Shown here in pieces: positions 20,228 to 29,070 of a stretch of 64,000 nucleotides of DNA. A program made the position numbers and the translations under genes. Each line of letters opens with the position of its first letter. Position 1 is the first letter of the stretch. This DNA is from an uncultured Allobosea sp. (GTDB taxonomy: Bacteria; Pseudomonadota; Alphaproteobacteria; Rhizobiales; Beijerinckiaceae), in the NCBI RefSeq assembly GCF_945956895.1, contig NZ_CAMFJF010000016.1, forward strand, positions 1 through 64,000. Reading direction: 5' to 3'. Under the pieces are notes generated by a model. The model worked only from the letters and a program-made list of their open reading frames with translations, was not told the origin of the DNA and ran no database searches.

Positions 20228-21235
20228 TCAGAGCAGGCCGGCGGCCGTCATCAGCTCGGTGACCTTCTTGCTGCCGAGCTGCGAGGGCTCGACCTTCGGC
20301 GCGTCGAGCTTGGCGATCGGCTCCAGCTTCGGGTTCGAGGCTTCGCCATTGCCGATGGCGTATTCGAAGGAATCGCCCTCGCGCAGCACGGCCTGACCGT
20401 GCTTGCCGCTCATCCACTTCACGAAGGCTTCCGCCTCCTTCTTGTGCTTGCTCGATTCCAGCACGCCGGCGCCGGAGGTGCTGAGGAAGGCGCCGGGGTC
20501 CTGGCCGCGGAAATAGTGCAGCCCGACATTGCCGCTGTTCTCTCCGGTCTTCGCCTGGTCACCGAAATAGTAATAGTGATAGATCACCGCGCCTTCGACC
20601 TCGCCGGCATTGACCGCCTTCATGGCGACGCTGTTGCCGCGATAGGCGCTGGAATTCGCCTTCATCGCCTTGAGCCAGTCGGCCGTGGCGGGCTCGCCCT
20701 TCAGGACCAGCAGCGCGCCGACGATCGCCTGGAAATCGGCGCCCGAGGGCGAGGCCGCCCAGCGGCCCTTCCACTTGGCGTCGGCGAGATCGAGCATCGA
20801 TTTCGGCAGGTCGGCGTCCTTCAGCTTGCGCTTGTCGTAGACGAAGACGGTGCTGCGCGCAGCGACGCCGGTCCAGCGCCCGCTGGCGGGGCGGAACTGG
20901 GCCGGCACCTGGTCGAGCACATCCTTGGGTAGCGTCTCGAACAGCCCGGCCTTCTCGACCAGCACCATGGCCGGCGAGTTCTCGGTGACGAAGACGTCGG
21001 CGGGGGAAGAGGCGCCTTCCTGGACGATCTGGTTGGCGAGCTCGGTATCCGACCCCTTGCGGATCGTCACCTTGATGCCGGTCTCCTTGGTGAAGCCGTC
21101 GGCCCAGGCCTGGGTCAGGCTGGCATGCTGGGCGTTATATACGGTGATGCCGTCCTGGGCCCGAACCGCGCCTGCCATGGCGAGCGTGACGGCGAGCACG
21201 CCGATCCGCAGTGCAAGGGACGAGTATGACGTCAT
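20228..21235 (-). CDS. Ferric iron periplasmic binding protein
   Basis: The 335-aa precursor begins MTSYSSLAL, with a signal peptide ending AVRA before QDGITVYNAQH. The mature protein has the FbpA/FutA pattern: YNAQHASLTQAW near the start, and tyrosines in AYRGNS and VIYHYYYFGD that in this family coordinate Fe3+. AGGAG lies 9 bases before ATG 21235, which is preferred over an upstream in-frame ATG. First gene of the importer operon; the permease and ATPase follow. Confidence 0.92.
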   Translation of the reverse strand: MTSYSSLALRIGVLAVTLAMAGAVRAQDGITVYNAQHASLTQAWADGFTKETGIKVTIRKGSDTELANQIVQEGASSPADVFVTENSPAMVLVEKAGLFETLPKDVLDQVPAQFRPASGRWTGVAARSTVFVYDKRKLKDADLPKSMLDLADAKWKGRWAASPSGADFQAIVGALLVLKGEPATADWLKAMKANSSAYRGNSVAMKAVNAGEVEGAVIYHYYYFGDQAKTGENSGNVGLHYFRGQDPGAFLSTSGAGVLESSKHKKEAEAFVKWMSGKHGQAVLREGDSFEYAIGNGEASNPKLEPIAKLDAPKVEPSQLGSKKVTELMTAAGLL

Positions 21236-21277
21236 GCGACCTTCTCCTGCCAATGCAGTTCAAAAGATGAGGCCGCG

Positions 21278-21306
21278 GTTAGATTCCCATGCGTCAAAGC
21301 TGTCAA
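21278..21306 (-). promoter_or_regulatory. Putative sigma-70 promoter of the iron importer operon
   Basis: On the minus strand a perfect TTGACA (21306-21301) is followed by a 17-base spacer and TCTAAC as -10, placing transcription start about 30-40 bases before the fbpA-like start codon. Just upstream, at about 21307-21345, the sequence is strikingly AT-rich with an imperfect ATTAT/ATAAT dyad. This could be a site for an iron regulator such as Irr, RirA or Fur. Confidence 0.45.
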
Positions 21307-21431
21307 TTATTATCGTGTAGTTTATAATCATTTGAAACAATGCGGGGTGCGGGTCTCCGACTGCAAATCGCAGGATCTCTGTTCGGCATTACGGGCTTGA
21401 TGATCTGACGCGTTGGAAGCGCGGTATCCGC

Positions 21432-22340
21432 TCAGGCCTCGCGGCGGGGAGGATCGCGCCGCAGTGCCAGGGCGACGCCGCTGATGGTCAGTGCGATCGC
21501 GAACACCTCCCGGAGTCCGAGCGTTTCGCCGAGCAGAGGCACGGCGGTCAGCGTCCCCACCACTGGGACGATCAGCATGCTGGTTGCAGCGACGGCGGTC
21601 GGCAGCCGCCTGAGCGCGCCGAACCAGGTGAGATAGCAAAGCGCCATCGGGCCGATGGCCATGTAGGCCAGTCCCAAAGCGCCCTGCGCCGACAGCGCGG
21701 CGATACGCGGCTGTTCAAGCGCGAGCCCCAAGATCACCATCGGCAGGCAGCCGAGGCCGACCTGCCAGGCCGCGACGGCCGGGCCCGGCATGGCGAGGGG
21801 CTTCCTCGCCTTGACCGTACCGAGCGCAAACAGCACGGCCGCCGCGAAGGCGAAGAGCACGCCGGGAAGCTTGGCCGCTGAGAAGTCGGGCCCGCCCATC
21901 AGGACGGCCATGCCGGTGAGGCTGAGGCCCAGGGCCACCAGGCTGCGCCGGGTTGGACGCGCGCCGAGCAGGGGCCAAGCCATTATCATGGCCCAGATCG
22001 GCATCGAATAGGCGATCAGGGCGCCTTCCGAGACTTTGAGCCAGTTCAACGCGAGCGCTGTGAAGCCCATCCAGGCGAAGACGTTGATCGCGGCCGCCAC
22101 GATGAGAGGCACGCGGGCTTCCCGTGGTACGGCAAGGCTATTGCCGCGAGCTGCTGCCAGCAAGGCGAGGCAGAGCGTACCGAGCAGGCCGGCCGTCCCT
22201 CGCGCGAAGAGCGGCGGCCAGTCATGCAGGACGAATTTCAGCACCGTCCAGTTGAGGCCCCAGCCGAAGGCTGTGACCAGCAGCAGGGCCTTGCCGACCG
22301 TCTGACTGGCCGGCATGGAGGCGGAGCCTGTCACGGTCAT
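21432..22340 (-). CDS. EamA/DMT-family membrane transporter
   Basis: The 302-aa protein has ten hydrophobic helices arranged as two EamA repeats; the first ends near SLVALGLSLTGMAVLMGG and the second near VFAIALTISGVALAL. Each repeat carries the family pattern of small residues and prolines (SEGALIAYSMPIWAMIMAWPLLG and IVPVVGTLTAVPLLGETLG). Such proteins export amino acids or other metabolites. It follows the PLP enzyme by 11 bases on the same strand, so the two may be co-transcribed, and export of a sulfur amino acid is possible. Confidence 0.85.
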   Translation of the reverse strand: MTVTGSASMPASQTVGKALLLVTAFGWGLNWTVLKFVLHDWPPLFARGTAGLLGTLCLALLAAARGNSLAVPREARVPLIVAAAINVFAWMGFTALALNWLKVSEGALIAYSMPIWAMIMAWPLLGARPTRRSLVALGLSLTGMAVLMGGPDFSAAKLPGVLFAFAAAVLFALGTVKARKPLAMPGPAVAAWQVGLGCLPMVILGLALEQPRIAALSAQGALGLAYMAIGPMALCYLTWFGALRRLPTAVAATSMLIVPVVGTLTAVPLLGETLGLREVFAIALTISGVALALRRDPPRREA

Positions 22341-22351
22341 GGCATGGCGCC

Positions 22352-23509
22352 TTAAACGCGATGCCCGGCCTTCAGGGCCTGGTCGAGATCGGCATAGAGG
22401 TCTTCGATATCCTCGATGCCGGTCGAGAGGCGTAGCAGGTCGGTCGGGCAGGGCGAGCCCGCGCCCTCGATCGAGGCGCGATGCTCGATCAGGCTCTCGA
22501 CGCCGCCGAGCGAGGTGGCGCGCTTGTAGAGTTCGACATGAGCCGCTGTCGCGATCGCTGCGCCTTCGCCGCCGGTGACCTGCACCGAGAGCATGAAACC
22601 GAAACCATTCTCCATCTGCCGCGCCGCGATGTCGTGGCCGGGATGCTGCGGCAGGCCGGGATAGAGCACGCGGGCCACAAGCGGATGGGCCGAGAGCCGC
22701 TGCGCCAGTGCCATCGCGGAGGCCGCCTGCCGCTCCTGTCGCACGTGCAGCGTGCGCATGCCGCGCATCAGCAGATAGGCCTCGAACGGCCCGAGAATGC
22801 CGCCCTGGCCCTTGCGGACCGTCTTGACCCGGTTCCAGAATTCATCGTCCTCGCGGGCGCAGAGCGCGCCGGCGACGACATCGGAATGGCCGTTCAGCAC
22901 CTTCGTCGCCGCATGCATGACGATATCGGCGCCGAGCGTCAGCGGGCGCGTATGGACAGGCGAGGCGCAGGTCGAGTCGACCGCGAGCTTGGCGCCGGCC
23001 TTGTGCGCGATCTCGGCTGCCGCGGCGATGTCGGTGATGGTCCAGAGCGGGTTTGAAGGCGTCTCGATCCAGACGAGCTTGGTCGCGCCCGGCTTTACGG
23101 CGGCCTTGAGCGCGGCGAGATCGTCGGTCTCGACGAAATCGACCTTGATGCCCCAGCGCGTCGCCTCGTTGAGCAGCCAGGCGCGCAGCGCCCAGTACAT
23201 CACCTTGGAGGCGACGACATGGTCGCCGGGCGAGAGCGCCTGGAACACGGCGGTCGCCGCCGCCATGCCCGAGCCGAACAGCAGCGCGCTGGCCTTGGCT
23301 TCCTCCAGCATGGCGAGCACGGCCTGTGCCTCGTGCACGGTCTCGTTGTCCGGCCGGCCATAGATGAAGCCGGTCGAGTAGCCGTTATCCTCGTCGCGGA
23401 TATAGGTCGTCGAGACATGGATCGGCGGCACGACGCCCCTGGTGGTCGGGTCGATCTTGCCCATGGCCTGCGCGGCAAGGCTTCTCTTGGTCCACTTCGT
23501 CGCAGTCAT
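22352..23509 (-). CDS. Cys/Met-metabolism PLP enzyme (cystathionine beta-lyase/gamma-synthase family)
   Basis: The 385-aa fold-type I PLP enzyme shows YGRPDNET near residue 50, SGMAAATAVF for phosphate binding, VWIETPSNP, the aspartate in AVDSTCASPV, and the Schiff-base lysine in HAATKVLNGHSDVVAG. Length fits cystathionine beta-lyase, gamma-synthase, gamma-lyase and methionine gamma-lyase alike, and sequence reading does not separate them. A divergent Lrp-type regulator and a following amino-acid-type exporter suggest amino-acid degradation or detoxification rather than housekeeping synthesis. Confidence 0.85.
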   Translation of the reverse strand: MTATKWTKRSLAAQAMGKIDPTTRGVVPPIHVSTTYIRDEDNGYSTGFIYGRPDNETVHEAQAVLAMLEEAKASALLFGSGMAAATAVFQALSPGDHVVASKVMYWALRAWLLNEATRWGIKVDFVETDDLAALKAAVKPGATKLVWIETPSNPLWTITDIAAAAEIAHKAGAKLAVDSTCASPVHTRPLTLGADIVMHAATKVLNGHSDVVAGALCAREDDEFWNRVKTVRKGQGGILGPFEAYLLMRGMRTLHVRQERQAASAMALAQRLSAHPLVARVLYPGLPQHPGHDIAARQMENGFGFMLSVQVTGGEGAAIATAAHVELYKRATSLGGVESLIEHRASIEGAGSPCPTDLLRLSTGIEDIEDLYADLDQALKAGHRV

Positions 23510-23637
23510 GACCCGTTTTCCAGTTTCGTCAGCGCCGACGGGGTCGGCTCCTGGATCAGATCATGCCGACAAGAGCTTGGCGATTGTCGCCCAATTTTGC
23601 TATCAGGTGACGAATTTAGTCGATCGTAGGGTATCAA

Positions 23638-24099
23638 GTGGCCAAAGCGGTCGATCTCGACAAGTTCGATTACGCCCTGCTGCGCGAGGTGCAGGCCGAT
23701 AACCAGACGCCGGCGCGCGTGCTGGCCGAGCGCGTGGGCCTGTCCCAGAGTGCGGTATTGCGGCGGCTCAGGCGCTTGCGGGCGGAAAAGGTCATTACTG
23801 CCGATGTCTCGATCGTCAGTCCGGAAGTCATGGGTGTGCCCGTGACGGTGCATGTCACCGTCTCGATCATCCAGGGCTCGCGGACCTATGGCGATTTCGC
23901 CCGCAAGCTTCAGGCCCGGCCCGAGGTCAAACACGCCTCCTACGTTACCGGCGACGCGGATTTCGTGCTGCATCTGCAGGTCGAGAGCATGGCCGCCTAT
24001 GCCGCCTTCACGCGCGAGGTCTTCCATGACGATCCCAATGTCGCGGAATACCATAGTTATATCGCCATGCGGGAAGTCGTCGGACCGGGGGCCGTGTAG
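23638..24099 (+). CDS. Lrp/AsnC-family transcriptional regulator
   Basis: The 153-aa protein has an N-terminal helix-turn-helix (TPARVLAERVGLSQSAVLRR at about 24-43) and a C-terminal RAM ligand-binding domain with VKHASYVTGDADFVLHLQV. The start is a GTG at 23638 with AGGG about 7 bases upstream; no suitable ATG lies nearby. It is divergent from the PLP enzyme across 128 bases and probably controls it in response to an amino acid. Confidence 0.9.
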   Translation: MAKAVDLDKFDYALLREVQADNQTPARVLAERVGLSQSAVLRRLRRLRAEKVITADVSIVSPEVMGVPVTVHVTVSIIQGSRTYGDFARKLQARPEVKHASYVTGDADFVLHLQVESMAAYAAFTREVFHDDPNVAEYHSYIAMREVVGPGAV

Positions 24100-24225
24100 C
24101 GCTCTGCGTGGAGGTCATGTGGACGCAGGCCTTCGCTGGAGCTATCGGCTCAGGTCTGTCGTGAAGCGGCGGGTGATGAAGAGCTTGGCCCTCGTTCCCT
24201 CCTTCCTCGTTGAGGATATCGTTCG

Positions 24226-25389
24226 ATGAAAAGTGAAGAGGCCCCGAAGGTCGCTGCTGGCTTGCCCTCGAAAGCCTGGCTCAGGGAAACCCTCCTCCCG
24301 TCCTGGATCGGCCGCGCTGTCCGGCCCGGCCATGCCGGCTTCGTCGAGCTTTTCGATCCGGCCGATCCGGATCGCGAACCCGGTCCAGCGAGAACGACGC
24401 TGGTCACCGCCCGGCTGATCTATGTTTTCAGCCATGCCCATCTGCTCGGCCCGCAAGGGGATGCGCTCGCCGCAGCCCGCCACGGCTTCGCCTTCCTGCG
24501 CGATGTATGCCGGGAAGGCGGACAGGGGCGCTTCCTGCATTCCGTTCGCGAGGATGGCACGCCGGTCGATGCCCGCACCGATCTCTACGATCTCGCCTTC
24601 GTTCTCTTCGCCATGGCCTGGTATTACCGTGCAACGCAGGACGAGGCGGCGCTCGCGATCGCGAACGAGGTGATCGGCTTCATCGAAGGCGAGATGGCGC
24701 ATCCGCAGGGCGGCTTTGCCGAGGACACGCTGGGCACGCTGCCGAGGCGGCAGAACCCGCATATGCACCTGCTCGAGGCATTCCATGCCCTGGCCGAAGC
24801 GACCGGCGAGCAACGCTGGCTCGACCATGCCGATGCGATTGTCGGGCTCGCGCGCGAGCATTTGGTCGATGCCGAAACCGGGACGCTCGGCGAGTATTTC
24901 AGTGATGACTGGCAACCGGCTCCCGGCGCGGCCGGCCAGGTTTGTGAGCCCGGCCATCATTTCGAATGGACCTGGCTGCTGCTGCATCACTGGCGCCTGA
25001 CCGGTGACACTGAAGCGCGCGATCTGGCGGAAAGGCTCTACGGCTTCGCGGTCCGCCATGGCATCGACGATGGTTCGGCAGGCCCGCTCGCGGCCTTTGA
25101 CATGGTCGACCGCTCCGGCAATGTCACGGCGCCGACCAAGCTGCTCTGGCCCCAGACCGAGGCGATCAAGGCCTTCCTCGCCCGGATCGAATTCCTGGAT
25201 GACGCCAATGCGGCCGCGCGCCTCGACAGGCATCTTGCCAGCCTGTTCCGCTGGTTCGTCGCGCCCGAGACGGGACTCTGGTTCAACCAGCTCGCGAAGG
25301 ACGGGACGCCCAGGCAGGCCGTCATCCCGGTGCGGGTGCTCTACCACCTCCTGCTCGCCCTCGCGGAATGGGAGCGCGTTCGCGGCTAG
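24226..25389 (+). CDS. AGE-family sugar epimerase/isomerase
   Basis: The 387-aa protein has the (alpha/alpha)6-barrel pattern of N-acylglucosamine 2-epimerase, mannose isomerase and cellobiose 2-epimerase. The likely catalytic histidines lie in NPHMHLLEA (about 178-186) and EPGHHFEWTWLL (about 240-251). The aromatic and arginine positions around RTTLVTARLIYVFSHA also fit. The exact sugar substrate is not evident. It stands alone between the Lrp gene and a palindromic repeat. Confidence 0.85.
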   Translation: MKSEEAPKVAAGLPSKAWLRETLLPSWIGRAVRPGHAGFVELFDPADPDREPGPARTTLVTARLIYVFSHAHLLGPQGDALAAARHGFAFLRDVCREGGQGRFLHSVREDGTPVDARTDLYDLAFVLFAMAWYYRATQDEAALAIANEVIGFIEGEMAHPQGGFAEDTLGTLPRRQNPHMHLLEAFHALAEATGEQRWLDHADAIVGLAREHLVDAETGTLGEYFSDDWQPAPGAAGQVCEPGHHFEWTWLLLHHWRLTGDTEARDLAERLYGFAVRHGIDDGSAGPLAAFDMVDRSGNVTAPTKLLWPQTEAIKAFLARIEFLDDANAAARLDRHLASLFRWFVAPETGLWFNQLAKDGTPRQAVIPVRVLYHLLLALAEWERVRG

Positions 25390-25418
25390 ATCGGTTTTCG
25401 CTCGGACTGAACCAGCAT

Positions 25419-25546
25419 CCGTCATTGCGAGCCCTCGGGTCTTGCCTTCGGCAAGCCCAAGGACAGGCTCCGCGAAGCAATCCAGGGGGGACGTAGAGCT
25501 ATGCCGCCCCTGGATTGCTTCGTCGCTTCGCTCCTCGCAATGACGG
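25419..25546. repeat. Palindromic intergenic repeat (REP/BIME-like)
   Basis: Outer arms CCGTCATTGCGAG (25419-25431) and CTCGCAATGACGG (25534-25546) are perfect complements. Inside them, GCGAAGCAATCCAGGGG pairs with CCCCTGGATTGCTTCG, so most of the 128 bases can fold into one long hairpin. It lies between the convergent epimerase gene and the peptide-transporter operon and could end both transcripts. The CGTCATTGCGAGC...GCAATCCAG wording is that of a high-copy repeat known from many alphaproteobacterial genomes. Confidence 0.8.
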
Positions 25547-25568
25547 TTCAGCCCGGTCGGAAACGGAT

Positions 25569-26552
25569 CTAACCGGCCGCTTGCCGTCCGACATGGACGC
25601 AGGCCGCTTCGGTGCCGGTTTCGCCGGCCGCGAGCGGGAAGCGGTCATTGGCGCAGACCGCGATGCGCTCCGGGCAGCGCGTCACGAAGGGGCAGCCGAC
25701 CGGCGGCGACAGCGGGCTCGGCAGATCGCCGCTCAGGATGATCTTTTCGCGATGGCGCTGCGCGCGCGGGTCGGGCAGCGGGATCGCGGACAGCAGCGCC
25801 TTCGTATAGGGGTGCTGCGGCCGCTCGAAGATCGCATCGACCGGACCCTGCTCGGCGACCGTGCCGAGATAGAGAACCATCGCCTCGTCGGCGATATGCC
25901 GGACGACCGAGAGATCATGCGAGATGAAGAGATAGGACAGGCCGAGATCGCGCTGCAATTCGAGCAGCAGGTTGAGCACCTGCGAGCGGATCGAGACGTC
26001 GAGCGCCGAGACCGGCTCGTCGAGCACGAGCAGGCGCGGTGACAGGGCGAGCGCCCGCGCGATGACGACGCGCTGGCGCTGCCCGCCCGAGAGCGCGCTC
26101 GGCAGGCGTTCGGCGAGCGCCGCGGGCAGGCCGACGCGATCCAGCAATTCGGCGACGCGCGCCTTGCGGTCGGCACGGCTGTGACCGGCGATGGCGAGCG
26201 GCTCAGCGATGCTGTCGGCGATGCTCATCTTGGGGTCGAGCGCCGAGGACGGGTCCTGGAAGACGATCTGGATATCCTGCGCCAGCGCGGCGCGCTCGCG
26301 CCCCTTGAGCACGGTGATGTCGCGCCCGTCGAAGCGGATCGTCCCGGATGTCGCCCGCTCCAGCCCGACCACGGCATAGGCCGTCGTCGACTTGCCGCAG
26401 CCGGATTCGCCGACCAGCGCCAGCGTCCGCCCGGCCCGGAGGTCGAGCGAGATGCCGTCGACCGCCTTGACGCCGCCGCCCGGCGTGCCGATGCCGCCGC
26501 GCAGCGGAAAATGCACCTTGAGGTCACGGACCTGCAGCAAAGGCTCGCTCAT
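25569..26552 (-). CDS. Peptide/opine-type ABC transporter ATP-binding protein (DppF/OppF family)
   Basis: The 327-aa ATPase has Walker [10 protein letters not shown] at 48-56, signature LSGGQRQRVV, Walker [13 protein letters not shown], and the C-terminal oligopeptide-transporter extension with its cysteine cluster (GCPFVTRCPERIAVC). It is the last gene of a nine-gene minus-strand operon and overlaps its partner ATPase by four bases (ATGA at 26549-26552). Confidence 0.92.
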   Translation of the reverse strand: MSEPLLQVRDLKVHFPLRGGIGTPGGGVKAVDGISLDLRAGRTLALVGESGCGKSTTAYAVVGLERATSGTIRFDGRDITVLKGRERAALAQDIQIVFQDPSSALDPKMSIADSIAEPLAIAGHSRADRKARVAELLDRVGLPAALAERLPSALSGGQRQRVVIARALALSPRLLVLDEPVSALDVSIRSQVLNLLLELQRDLGLSYLFISHDLSVVRHIADEAMVLYLGTVAEQGPVDAIFERPQHPYTKALLSAIPLPDPRAQRHREKIILSGDLPSPLSPPVGCPFVTRCPERIAVCANDRFPLAAGETGTEAACVHVGRQAAG

Positions 26553-27529
26553 GCCATCGCCTCCAGCCGGTCGACATGCCAGCAGGCGGCGCTATGGGAA
26601 GCGCTGACTGCGACGGCGAGCGGAACCTGCTTGCAAGCCTCGTCGGCGAGTGGGCAGCGCGTCCGGAAGCGGCAGCCCTCCGGCCAGGCGCCGGCCGACG
26701 GCACCATGCCCTCGATCGTGCGCAACACCGTCTTTCTGGTGCCGTCGAGCTTCGGGATCGTGCCCAGCAGCAGGCGGGTATAGGGATGGCTCGGCGCGGC
26801 GAAGATCGCATCGACCGGGCCGCTCTCGACGATCCGGCCGCCATACATCACGCAGACATCGTCGGCGAGATCGGCGACCACGCCCATGTCGTGGGTGATC
26901 AGCACCACGGCGCTGCCGACCTCGTCGCGCAAACGGCGCATCAGGTCGAGGATCTGCGCCTGGATGGTGACGTCGAGCGCCGTCGTCGGCTCGTCGGCGA
27001 TCAGGAGCGAGGGCCGGCAGATCAGCGCCGAGGCGATCATGATGCGCTGGCACATGCCGCCGGAAAGCTCGAACGGATATTGCCGGGCGCGCCTTGCCGG
27101 ATCGGGAATGCCGACGCGTGCCATGATCGCGATGGCCTCCTTCCGGGCGGCGGCGCGCGACAGTCCCCGATGCAGCAGCAAGGCTTCTTCAACCTGCTCG
27201 CCGACCCGCATCAGCGGATTCAGCGAAGCCACCGGCTCCTGGAAGATGATCGCGGCATCGTTGCCGCGCACCTCCGACAGCTCCGCCTCGGAAAGCCCTG
27301 TCAGCTCGCGCCCGCCGAGCCGGATCGAGCCGCCGGAGATCCGCGCCGCGCCCGGCAGCAGGCCGAGCACGGAGAGCGCCGTCAGGCTCTTGCCGCAGCC
27401 GGATTCGCCAACGATCGCGAGGATGCGGCCCGTCTCGACGCCGAGTGAGACGCCGTCGACGATGCGGTTGCTCTCGATCTCGATGGCGAGGCCTTCGATC
27501 GCCAGCATCGGGTTGGTGCGCTCGCTCAT
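26549..27529 (-). CDS. Peptide/opine-type ABC transporter ATP-binding protein (DppD/OppD family)
   Basis: This 326-aa ATPase has Walker A GESGCGKS at 41-48, the DppD-type signature LSGGMCQRIMIA, Walker [13 protein letters not shown], and the C-terminal cysteine cluster (GCRFRTRCPLADEAC). The ATG at 27529 overlaps the stop of the gamma-glutamyltransferase-like gene (ATGA). With the DppF-type subunit it drives the permease pair encoded further upstream in the operon. Confidence 0.92.
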   Translation of the reverse strand: MSERTNPMLAIEGLAIEIESNRIVDGVSLGVETGRILAIVGESGCGKSLTALSVLGLLPGAARISGGSIRLGGRELTGLSEAELSEVRGNDAAIIFQEPVASLNPLMRVGEQVEEALLLHRGLSRAAARKEAIAIMARVGIPDPARRARQYPFELSGGMCQRIMIASALICRPSLLIADEPTTALDVTIQAQILDLMRRLRDEVGSAVVLITHDMGVVADLADDVCVMYGGRIVESGPVDAIFAAPSHPYTRLLLGTIPKLDGTRKTVLRTIEGMVPSAGAWPEGCRFRTRCPLADEACKQVPLAVAVSASHSAACWHVDRLEAMA

Positions 27530-29070
27530 ACAGATGCCGCCGCGACCGCGGCCCAGGGGCTGGTCGGATGCGCCATGCCGAGGAAGCAGCCATCCGCCGC
27601 CCGCATCACGGCCGAAGGCACGGAGAAATTCACGGGGTAGAGCGTGTCCTCGACGATCTCGACCGGGAAGGCGCTTGCGATCCGTGCGGCGACATCCGGC
27701 TCGGCCCGCGCGTCGACCTTGATGCGCGGGGTCGAGGCCTCGATTCGGGGACGGTGGAAGACATCTTCGAGTGAGAGCCCGAAATCGGCGATGCCGGAGA
27801 TCATCTGCAAGAGCGTCGGGAAGATCGTGCGGCCACCGGCGGCGCCGATCGCAAGCCATGGCTTGCCGTCGCGGCTCAGCACCAGCGGGCACATGTTCGC
27901 CAGTGGCTTCACGCCGGGAGCCATGCTGTTGGGCTGGCCGGGGCGCGGATCGAACCACATCATGCCGTTGTTCATGATGATGCCGGCCCGCGGCAGCGCC
28001 ACGCGGGCGCCGAAGCGCGAGAGCAGCGTATTGGTCAGCGAGACCATGTTGCCGTCACGGTCGACGACGCTGACATGCGAGGTGCAGCCGGCCTGCGGCG
28101 TCGCGGCATGGCCCATGCTGTTGAGCCTCACCGCATAGGCCTCGCGGATCGCCGTGGCATAGGTCAGCGCCGCATCGGCCTGCGAACTGCTTTCGCCGAG
28201 GCCGCGCGCTTCGACGCGCCGTGCGGCATCGAAGAAGGTCGGGCCGCCGCTGAGCCCGGGGATAGCGGCGATGTCGAGATCGCGGTAGCGCCCGGTCAGG
28301 GCCGGCGACCACACCGCCTGATAGCCAGCGAGGTCGTCAGCGCGAATGGCCGAGCCGCCGGCTTCGAGATCACCGGCGATCAGGCGTGCGGCCTCGCCTT
28401 CGTAGAAATCGCGTGCGCCGGCTTTCGCCAGCCGCTTCAGCAGCGCGGCCTTCGCCGTCATCGGCTTGAAGCGGCGGGTATCGGCGCCGGCCTTGGGCGG
28501 CTGGCCGTTGTCCAGAAGGATTGCGGAAATCGCCGGATCGCGCGACAGCCCGGCGACCTCGACCGCGATGCAGAGCGCCGCATACCAGTCGATCTCCAGC
28601 CCGCGCTCGGCATGCTCGATCGCCGGCTGCAAGGCCTCATCCCAGGAGATCGTGCCATAGCGTTCCAGCGCCGCGGCGAAACCGGCGATGGCGCCGGGCA
28701 CGCAGATCGCGCTGTAGCCCGCGATATTGCGCTCCCCGACCACGGCGGGCCAGGCGAACCAGTTGCCAGAACCGGCCTCGGTCAGCGGATAAACCGCGGG
28801 GTCGAGCCCGCGTGGCGAGCGCACATTGAAGTCGAGCGTGTCGAGCGCGCCGGTCTGGCCGTCGGCATGGATCAGGAAGCCGCCGCCGCCCACGCCCGAA
28901 AGCCAAGGCTCGACGATGCTCAGCACCAGCGCGGTGACGATGGCCGCATCCATCACGTTACCGCCCCGCGCGAGCACGGCAGCGCCGGCCTCCGCGGCAT
29001 GGCGGTTCTGCGCAGCCACGAGGCCGTGCTGGGAACGGACGGCCGGGCGACGGATGCTGAAGGTCTGCAT
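27526..29070 (-). CDS. Gamma-glutamyltransferase-family enzyme, no signal peptide
   Basis: The 514-aa protein belongs to the Ntn-hydrolase gamma-glutamyltransferase family, which is made as a precursor and cuts itself before a threonine that then acts as nucleophile. The candidate is Thr330 in GCTSHVSVVDRDG, aligned with the family TTHxSVVD motif; the second Thr is Ser here. The glycine-rich GVGGGGFLIH loop near 59-68 and the PGLSGGPTFFDA and AAGGRTIFPTLLQ stretches also fit. Unlike classical periplasmic enzymes it has no signal sequence, so the substrate is probably handled in the cytoplasm after uptake by the transporter in the same operon. The true substrate may be a gamma-glutamyl compound or a cephalosporin-acylase-like amide. 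Confidence 0.85.
   Translation of the reverse strand: MQTFSIRRPAVRSQHGLVAAQNRHAAEAGAAVLARGGNVMDAAIVTALVLSIVEPWLSGVGGGGFLIHADGQTGALDTLDFNVRSPRGLDPAVYPLTEAGSGNWFAWPAVVGERNIAGYSAICVPGAIAGFAAALERYGTISWDEALQPAIEHAERGLEIDWYAALCIAVEVAGLSRDPAISAILLDNGQPPKAGADTRRFKPMTAKAALLKRLAKAGARDFYEGEAARLIAGDLEAGGSAIRADDLAGYQAVWSPALTGRYRDLDIAAIPGLSGGPTFFDAARRVEARGLGESSSQADAALTYATAIREAYAVRLNSMGHAATPQAGCTSHVSVVDRDGNMVSLTNTLLSRFGARVALPRAGIIMNNGMMWFDPRPGQPNSMAPGVKPLANMCPLVLSRDGKPWLAIGAAGGRTIFPTLLQMISGIADFGLSLEDVFHRPRIEASTPRIKVDARAEPDVAARIASAFPVEIVEDTLYPVNFSVPSAVMRAADGCFLGMAHPTSPWAAVAAASV

Noticed and set aside
25419-25546. CRISPR or insertion-sequence end
   Set aside because: There is one long palindrome, no regularly spaced direct repeats and no transposase.
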